18,106 nt of DNA from 2-01-FULL-49-22 sp036507655 (GTDB lineage: Bacteria > Patescibacteriota > Saccharimonadia > Saccharimonadales > UBA10212). The position numbers were made by a program, and so were the translations under genes. The notes beneath the pieces are model-generated. The model was given only the letters and a program-made list of their open reading frames with translations. It was not told the DNA's origin and ran no database searches. The DNA lies in NCBI GenBank assembly GCA_036507655.1, contig DATCIS010000014.1:1-18106 (forward strand), written 5' to 3'. Below, one piece after another: positions 14,082 to 18,106 of this stretch (within the stretch, counting starts at the first letter, position 1; each line of letters opens with the position of its first letter).

Positions 14082-14087
14082 ATTATA
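14082..14087 (-). promoter_or_regulatory. -10 box, predicted leaderless start of frr
   Basis: A minus-strand TATAAT (14087-14082) followed by AGGGAT and then ATG at 14075. The spacing of six is the same as at 1564 and 3212. The -35 region is weak. Confidence 0.5.
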
Positions 14088-14133
14088 GATTAGGCCGATA
14101 GAATCCGCATTAATTTATTACTCACTTTGAAGG

Positions 14134-14148
14134 GGTTTCTCATAAGGC
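14134..14148 (+). repeat. 15-nt exact sequence, inverted partner at 16673-16687
   Basis: GGTTTCTCATAAGGC in the 91-nt gap between the small membrane-protein gene and frr is the exact reverse complement of 16673-16687 downstream of rpmE. Both sit a few to a few tens of bases past a gene end. At the second site it is half of a long hairpin. They may be copies of a dispersed intergenic element. Confidence 0.4.
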
Positions 14149-14166
14149 GGAGCAAGGCGTAGCCGC

Positions 14167-14508
14167 TTAGGTAAAGGCCATGACGGCCATGACCGGTATG
14201 ACAGTCAGTAACAGCTTGGCCCAGAGTTCGAATGCCGAGCGGCGCCATATCCACCAGACTAGAAGAGCGGCAATCGGGCCGGAAACCAAAATAACGGCGC
14301 TGGCGCCGGTTATGCTGCTGAACCAGGCTTTTTCTTCGGCGGATACATTGCTCTGAACGAAAAGACCGGTGTCTTCAGGCGCGGCAAAACTGCGCATCCA
14401 GCTATAGCTACCGATGCTAGCAAAGATAACCAGGAAAACAACCAGCCAGGTTTCGGAAAAACGCAGATTCCATTGATGCCGGCCGATGACTTTTGGGGTT
14501 TTTGACAT
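14167..14508 (-). CDS. 113-aa membrane protein, three predicted helices
   Basis: It begins MSKTPKVIGRHQWNLRFSET, then hydrophobic segments at about 21-42, 68-88 and 94-113, with an acidic exposed loop between the first two (AAPEDTGLFVQSNVSAEEKAW). Tryptophans cluster at membrane edges (VWWIWRR at 84-90). The ATG at 14508 has a TATAGC-like box 7 nt upstream. It occupies the slot between tsf and frr where most bacteria have pyrH, but it bears no resemblance to a kinase. The family is unrecognised. Confidence 0.65.
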   Translation of the reverse strand: MSKTPKVIGRHQWNLRFSETWLVVFLVIFASIGSYSWMRSFAAPEDTGLFVQSNVSAEEKAWFSSITGASAVILVSGPIAALLVWWIWRRSAFELWAKLLLTVIPVMAVMAFT

Positions 14509-14568
14509 AGCGATAGCTATACTTAAGCACTAGCCTTTTGAATTATCAAGCGACGGTTGTGGATTGTT

Positions 14569-15033
14569 TTAGTTTTTCTCACCGAGCTCTAAGCGCGAAA
14601 AGCGCCTGATGATGATGTTCTCGTCCAGTTTGGCAATATGCCCTTTGACGTAGTTGCCGACAGTCGTTGAAGGGTCTTTACAAAACGGTTGCTCTAAAAG
14701 TTCTTTTTGGTCTTTGGGGTTCATAGAGCAAATGTGTAGGCAGATATCCTTAACAAGTTCTTTAAACTCATCGGTCTTAGCTACAAAATCGGTTTCGCAG
14801 TTAACCTCGACGACCACGCCGATGCGGCCATCGTGTGAGTAAGCGCCAATCAACCCAGACCTAGTCTCAAGCTCAGCCCGCTTTTCGGCCTTCGTCAACC
14901 CCTGAGCACGCATGGCGGCCAGAGCTTTATCAAAATCACCGCCAGCGGAATTTAGAGCCTTTTTGGCATCAGTAATACCAACCCCGGTCAGTTCACGAAG
15001 TCTTCTAATTGTTTCAATGCTTATATCAGCCAT
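14569..15033 (-). CDS. tsf: Elongation factor Ts, short form
   Basis: 154 aa against about 280 in E. coli and about 196 in Thermus. The N-terminal UBA-like domain (1-50: IRRLRELTGVGITDAKKAL) and the nucleotide-exchange motif TDFVAK at 81-86 are intact, and one core subdomain follows (HIAKLDENIIIRRFSRLE at the end). The coiled-coil and second core subdomain of longer forms are missing. It exchanges GDP on EF-Tu. The ATG overlaps the rpsB stop by one base (TAATG) and AGGAGG lies 8 nt upstream, so translation is coupled to rpsB. Confidence 0.95.
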   Translation of the reverse strand: MADISIETIRRLRELTGVGITDAKKALNSAGGDFDKALAAMRAQGLTKAEKRAELETRSGLIGAYSHDGRIGVVVEVNCETDFVAKTDEFKELVKDICLHICSMNPKDQKELLEQPFCKDPSTTVGNYVKGHIAKLDENIIIRRFSRLELGEKN

Positions 15034-15824
15034 TACTTTGCCTCCTGTTGTGCTTCTTTGGTAGCTTTTTTCTCGGTTTTTGGAACCTCGGCGGTTTCTT
15101 CTTTGGTTGTAGCTTTCTCAGCCTTTCTTTTGGCCCTGCCTTGCCCTTCTTCGATAACCTGTTTGACGTAGTCCAGAATCAGGTCAATCGTCTTGGTGGC
15201 GTCGTCATTGCACGGAATCGGGTAATCGATCTGGGTTGGATCAACATTGCTGTCCGCCAAGGCGACCACTGGGATCGCCAGTTTTTTGGCTTCTCGAACG
15301 GCTAGATAATCCGTTAGAACATCGACTACGAAGATGGCGGCCGGTTTACCTGTCATGTCTTTGATGCCGCCGTAAAGGCGGTTCATCTCTTCAATTTCAT
15401 CGGCAAAACGCTGGACTTCCAATTTGCTGTAACGGGCCGCCAAATCACCGCTGGCCATTCGGGCTTCTAAATCTTTAAGGTGCCTGATACGGCCGCCAAT
15501 AGTTGCCTGGTTAGTCAGCATGCCGCCCAGCCAGCGGACGCTGACATACGGCATATTCACCGCCTCGGCAACCTCTTTAATCTTGTCTTTGGCTTGCCGT
15601 TTGGTACTGACTAAAAGAATCTGCTTGCCTGAAGCGGCGGCCTCGGTCAAAAAATCCAAGGCCTGCTCTAAGGCTTCAGCCGTCTTGGTCAGATCAATTA
15701 TGTGGCTGCCGTCGCGTTTGCTATGGATGTAGGGAGCCATTTTAGGGTGCCAACGGCTGGTTTTATGGCCAAAATGAGCACCAGCTTTAAGCAGTGTTTT
15801 GACATCAATATTTACTTTAGTCAA
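15033..15824 (-). CDS. rpsB: 30S ribosomal protein uS2
   Basis: 263 aa. The N-terminus (VDVKTLLKAGAHFGHKTSRWHPKM type, residues 8-30), VSTKRQAKDKIKEVA around 72-86, VRWLGGMLTN at 96-105 and the C-terminal DSNVDPTQIDYPIPCNDDA (192-210) are diagnostic. Residues about 227-263 are a Lys/Glu/Ala-rich tail. The start is TTG at 15824, supported by GAGGAAGG 7 nt upstream in a structured leader; no better ATG is in frame. It is cotranscribed with tsf. Confidence 0.97.
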   Translation of the reverse strand: MTKVNIDVKTLLKAGAHFGHKTSRWHPKMAPYIHSKRDGSHIIDLTKTAEALEQALDFLTEAAASGKQILLVSTKRQAKDKIKEVAEAVNMPYVSVRWLGGMLTNQATIGGRIRHLKDLEARMASGDLAARYSKLEVQRFADEIEEMNRLYGGIKDMTGKPAAIFVVDVLTDYLAVREAKKLAIPVVALADSNVDPTQIDYPIPCNDDATKTIDLILDYVKQVIEEGQGRAKRKAEKATTKEETAEVPKTEKKATKEAQQEAK

Positions 15825-15916
15825 TCTTAATCCTTCCTCTTCGGAAGACTCTTACCCGATTAGGCCTGCGCGGCGTTAACCAAGAGGATTATTGAACCTT
15901 CCTGCCTGATATTAAC
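15825..15916 (-). promoter_or_regulatory. rpsB 5' leader able to mask its Shine-Dalgarno
   Basis: The roughly 92-nt leader can fold so that AATCCTCTTGG (minus strand, about 15889-15879) pairs with CCGAAGAGGAAGGATT (about 15845-15830). That helix, with a small bulge, covers the ribosome-binding site. Between the arms lie GCC/GGC and CC/GG stem-loops. This is the layout expected for autoregulation by S2 or another attenuation device (inference). Confidence 0.5.
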
Positions 15917-15922
15917 CGTTTA

Positions 15923-15951
15923 ATTGTAGCTTTGTTATATTTGTTTTGCAA
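15923..15951 (-). promoter_or_regulatory. rpsB-tsf promoter
   Basis: TTGCAA -35 (15951-15946), 17-bp spacer, TACAAT -10 (15928-15923) on the minus strand. The predicted start is near 15916. It lies back to back with the divergent promoter at 15960-15988. Confidence 0.7.
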
Positions 15952-15959
15952 GTGCAATA

Positions 15960-15988
15960 TTTACAAAATGCTTCTTTTATGGTAAAAT
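15960..15988 (+). promoter_or_regulatory. Promoter of the 102-aa gene
   Basis: TTTACA -35 (15960-15965), 17-bp spacer, TAAAAT -10 (15983-15988). The start is expected near 15995, leaving about 4 nt before the ATG at 15999. Only 8 bp separate its -35 from that of the divergent rpsB promoter. Confidence 0.7.
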
Positions 15989-15998
15989 AGAGGGTTGT

Positions 15999-16307
15999 AT
16001 GGCCAATGAATTCCCCTCTAAAGAGCTTGTTGGTTTAGTAGTCGAGAAGTTTTCCGACTCTGAGCCCTATTACCGGTTGGGTACCGTACCGCCGGTTTAT
16101 GCTTATTATGGCGTCGGTGATGCTGCTTACGATACAATTGTTGAAACGGCTCAGGGCAAACAAATCACTTTAGGGGAATTAGCTCAAAACGTTCAAAAAC
16201 TGCGTAAAGCGGCTGCTTTGGCCATTGAAAATTACGACCTGATTATGAAAATGCGTATCGAGACTGGCAATAAGCTTAACCTCAGAGACGTTGACCGGCC
16301 AGCCTAA
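15999..16307 (+). CDS. 102-aa orphan protein beside ribosomal genes
   Basis: ATG at 15999 behind a good promoter. The protein begins MANEFPSKELVGLVVEKF, has a Tyr/Gly/Pro-rich middle (YYRLGTVPPVYAYYGVGDAAY, 24-44), then a long predicted helix (ITLGELAQNVQKLRKAAALAIENYDLIMKM, about 56-85). It is soluble, with no signal or membrane segment and no cysteines. It lies between the divergent rpsB operon and rpmE. The rpmE promoter begins inside its last codons. The family is unrecognised; a role near the ribosome is only suggested by position. Confidence 0.7.
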   Translation: MANEFPSKELVGLVVEKFSDSEPYYRLGTVPPVYAYYGVGDAAYDTIVETAQGKQITLGELAQNVQKLRKAAALAIENYDLIMKMRIETGNKLNLRDVDRPA

Positions 16308-16319
16308 AACAAATATAAT
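16291..16319 (+). promoter_or_regulatory. rpmE promoter, near-consensus
   Basis: TTGACC (16291-16296), 17-bp spacer, TATAAT (16314-16319). Initiation about 7 nt downstream falls 2-3 nt before the ATG at 16329, so the mRNA is essentially leaderless. This is the best promoter in the window. Confidence 0.8.
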
Positions 16320-16328
16320 TTTTTGGTT

Positions 16329-16661
16329 ATGAAGAAGAATCTACACCCGACAAATTACCGGCCAGTGGTTTTTCAAGACCTCAATGACGGCACGTCTTTT
16401 TTAACACGCTCTACAGCCGAGTCCGGAGAAAACATCACTCTAAATGGTGTTGAATATCCGTTGCTGAAAGTTCACGTATCTTCAGCCTCCCACCCCTTCT
16501 TTACCGGTGAAGAGCGAATCGTTGATGTTGAAGGCCGGGTTGATAAATTCAAAGCCCGCCGCGAAGCAGCGGCCAAAGCCCAGGCCGAAAAAGCCGCCAA
16601 AGCGTCTAAACCAAAGCTTAAAAAACAGCCAAAGACCGAAGCCCAAAAACTCGGAAAATAG
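16329..16661 (+). CDS. rpmE: 50S ribosomal protein bL31, zinc-free type B
   Basis: 110 aa from ATG 16329, chosen over an in-frame TTG at 16323 by the promoter position. MKKNLHPTNYRPVVFQD, FLTRST (24-29 region), EYPLLKVHVSSASHPFFTGEERIVDVEGRVDKF are diagnostic of bL31. The CxxC zinc motifs of type A are absent, so it is type B (RpmE2-like). Residues about 80-110 are an Ala/Lys-rich extension beyond the usual 80-90 aa. It precedes prfA-prmC, an association common in bacteria. Confidence 0.95.
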   Translation: MKKNLHPTNYRPVVFQDLNDGTSFLTRSTAESGENITLNGVEYPLLKVHVSSASHPFFTGEERIVDVEGRVDKFKARREAAAKAQAEKAAKASKPKLKKQPKTEAQKLGK

Positions 16662-16677
16662 AACGGCCTTCGGCCTT

Positions 16678-16707
16678 ATGAGAAACCTCGCATCGCGAGT
16701 TTCTCAT
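16678..16707. repeat. Long hairpin after rpmE
   Basis: ATGAGAAA (16678-16685) and CTCGC (16687-16691) pair with GCGAG (16695-16699) and TTTCTCAT (16700-16707): 13 bp with one bulged C and a 3-nt loop. A GGCC-TTC-GGCC repeat precedes it, and CAAAATG/CATTTTG (16718-16724 and 16730-16736) forms a further hairpin. There is no T tract, so termination is not certain. Together they occupy the first half of the 141-nt rpmE-prfA gap. Confidence 0.6.
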
Positions 16708-16767
16708 CGCTGCCTGCCAAAATGGAATACATTTTGCCCAAGCTGCTCGTCCGGAGAAAAACTCTAG

Positions 16768-16795
16768 ACCCTAAACCCTATTCCCTATACCCTAT
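16768..16795. repeat. Four tandem heptads just upstream of prfA
   Basis: Four consecutive 7-bp units of the form WCCCTAW (mostly ACCCTAT) end 7 nt before the prfA ATG, with TAATAAT between. The unit length, unit number and position mirror the array before lysS at 9204-9231. Confidence 0.65.
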
Positions 16796-16802
16796 TAATA
16801 AT

Positions 16803-17861
16803 ATGGACAATGAGGAGAAGGAATTACGATTGGAGCTTGAGCGGCTGCAAAAAGAGCTGCAGTCGCCTGATGTATTTGGCCGCACAGATTACGCCCTTTT
16901 GGCTAAGCGCCAAGGCGAGCTGGCCAAGACATTGGAGCTTTTTGGTGAAAAACGCGTACTAGAAAGCCAACTAACTGAGGCTAGGAAGATGACTGAAGCC
17001 GGCGAGCCAGCACTGGCCGAGTTAGCTAAAAACGAGGCTACTCAACTACAGGAGAAGTTGTTAGACATCCAGCAGCAGCTATCTTCCCGGCTGCTGCCAA
17101 AGGACCCAAATGATGAAAGAGATTGCATAGTCGAAATCCGGGCGGCTGCCGGCGGCGATGAGGCGGCGCTTTTCGCCGGTGATTTGTATCGAATGTACGC
17201 CCGGTGGTCTGAAAGAAATGGCTATAAGCTCGAGCTTGATAGCGATAGCCCATCTGAGGCTGGAGGCTATAAAGAGATTATTTTTGAAGTCCACGGCACT
17301 GGCGCTTATGGCGAAATGAAGTTCGAGGCAGGTGTCCACCGTGTGCAGCGGATCCCGGTAACCGAGAGCAGCGGTCGCATCCATACCAGCACCGTTACAG
17401 TGGCCGCGTTGCCCCAGGCCGAGGAAACCGATTTGAAAATCAACCCGGATGAGCTTAGGATCGATGTTTTCCGGGCTAGCGGCCACGGCGGCCAATCAGT
17501 GAATACCACTGACTCGGCGGTGCGGATAACTCACCTGCCCAGCGGCATAACTGTCAGTATGCAAGAGGAAAGAAGCCAGATTAAAAATAAAGAAAAGGCT
17601 ATGAGGGTGTTGCGCTCGCGCTTACTGCAACTAAAAGTCGCTGTTGAGCAAAAAAAGCTTAGCCAAGAGCGGCGAAAGCTAATAGGTTCTGGTGAGCGCT
17701 CGGAAAAAATCCGCACCTACAACTTCCCTCAAGACAGAATTACCGACCACCGTATCAACTACTCACGCAGCAATCTCCCCGGCGCTTTGAATGGCGAAAT
17801 CGACGACCTGATAGAAAAACTACACCAACGCGAGGTCGAGCTGTTAAAGGATGATGCTTAA
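16803..17861 (+). CDS. prfA: Peptide chain release factor 1
   Basis: 352 aa from ATG 16803; an upstream ATG at 16722 would cross the hairpin and heptad region. GGQ at 229-231 (SGHGGQSVNTTDSAVR) catalyses peptidyl-tRNA hydrolysis. The anticodon-like tripeptide is PVT at 185-187 (RIPVTESSGRIHTS), the PxT form that reads UAA and UAG, so this is RF1, not RF2. It is translationally linked to prmC, which overlaps its 3' end by 11 nt. Confidence 0.97.
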   Translation: MDNEEKELRLELERLQKELQSPDVFGRTDYALLAKRQGELAKTLELFGEKRVLESQLTEARKMTEAGEPALAELAKNEATQLQEKLLDIQQQLSSRLLPKDPNDERDCIVEIRAAAGGDEAALFAGDLYRMYARWSERNGYKLELDSDSPSEAGGYKEIIFEVHGTGAYGEMKFEAGVHRVQRIPVTESSGRIHTSTVTVAALPQAEETDLKINPDELRIDVFRASGHGGQSVNTTDSAVRITHLPSGITVSMQEERSQIKNKEKAMRVLRSRLLQLKVAVEQKKLSQERRKLIGSGERSEKIRTYNFPQDRITDHRINYSRSNLPGALNGEIDDLIEKLHQREVELLKDDA

Positions 17862-18106
17862 AGCCTTTCTTGACAACGCAACCCGTAAATTAAGGGTTGC
17901 GGATGTTGGTTCGGCGCGGCTTGACGCCTTAATCCTATTGGAAGATGTATTGCGCCAAGACCGGGCCTGGCTTTTGGCGCATCCGGAAATCAGACTTACC
18001 TCTATGCAGCAAAAAAGATTAGACAAACAGATTACACGCCGAGCGCACCATGAGCCACTAGCTTACATCCGAGGTTTTAGCGAATTTTATGGCCGGCGTT
18101 TCAAGG
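17851..18106 (+). CDS. prmC: Release factor glutamine methyltransferase PrmC, N-terminal part
   Basis: 85 codons, running off the right edge. This is the helical N-terminal domain: SARLDALILLEDVLRQDRAWL (about 21-41), AHPE, and RRAHHEPLAYIRGFSEFYGRRF just before the edge, matching the PrmC/HemK pattern ePxAYI-G-eFyG. The methyltransferase domain with NPPY lies beyond the window. PrmC methylates the Gln of the GGQ motif. Two adjacent ATGs (17851, 17854) are possible; AAAGG precedes the first. It overlaps prfA by 8-11 nt. Confidence 0.9.
   Translation, partial: MMLKAFLDNATRKLRVADVGSARLDALILLEDVLRQDRAWLLAHPEIRLTSMQQKRLDKQITRRAHHEPLAYIRGFSEFYGRRFK

Noticed and set aside
1..18106. CRISPR array, tRNA genes, insertion sequence or prophage genes
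   Set aside because: I saw no regularly spaced direct repeats with unique spacers, no tRNA cloverleaf with a GTTCRA arm, and no transposase or phage protein motifs.

Overview
The window looks like a chromosomal segment of a reduced-genome Candidate Phyla Radiation bacterium, most likely Candidatus Saccharibacteria (TM7). This rests on gene content, not on a marker search. The grounds are a very short EF-Ts, a class I (archaeal-type) lysyl-tRNA synthetase, a short prolyl-tRNA synthetase without the editing insertion, a zinc-free bL31, many small single-pass surface proteins of unknown family, and the skeleton of a classical translation cluster from which metabolic genes are missing. UGA is used as a stop (proS, ABC ATPase), so this is code 11, not the UGA=Gly code of Gracilibacteria.

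Left part (1-5.4 kb), accessory surface and envelope genes: a partial gene at the left edge; an anchored M23-like protein with a degenerate metal site; a 53-aa membrane miniprotein; a membrane-anchored CopC-cupredoxin protein preceded by, and overlapping, a small EF-Tu-domain-II-like protein; a probable structured non-coding RNA of about 300 nt with its own promoter and terminator; a small conserved-looking protein; a 70-aa membrane protein; a PEBP/YbhB protein; and a 16-cysteine anchored repeat protein.

Middle (5.4-9.2 kb, minus strand): a tightly packed run lysS(class I) - ABC ATPase - ABC-2 permease - msrA, followed by the cysteine-rich protein. Spacings are +3, -4, +10 and +15 nt.

Right-middle (9.3-15.8 kb, minus strand): rpsB - tsf - small membrane protein - frr - rseP - CPBP protease - proS - greA. 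It keeps the order of the widespread bacterial rpsB-tsf-pyrH-frr-uppS-cdsA-dxr-rseP-proS cluster, but pyrH, uppS, cdsA and dxr are absent. Two long palindromic elements sharing a 45-nt core and bounded by CTAG sit after greA and after the CPBP gene.

Right end (16.0-18.1 kb, plus strand): a 102-aa orphan, rpmE (bL31), prfA (RF1) and the start of prmC, the RF1 methyltransferase. This is the classic rpmE-prfA-prmC termination cluster, divergent from rpsB.

A pattern across the window is a TATAAT-like -10 box only 6-10 nt before the start codon at many first genes. This predicts leaderless or near-leaderless mRNAs, whereas several internal or coupled genes (tsf, the permease, the EF-Tu-like protein) carry clear Shine-Dalgarno sequences.
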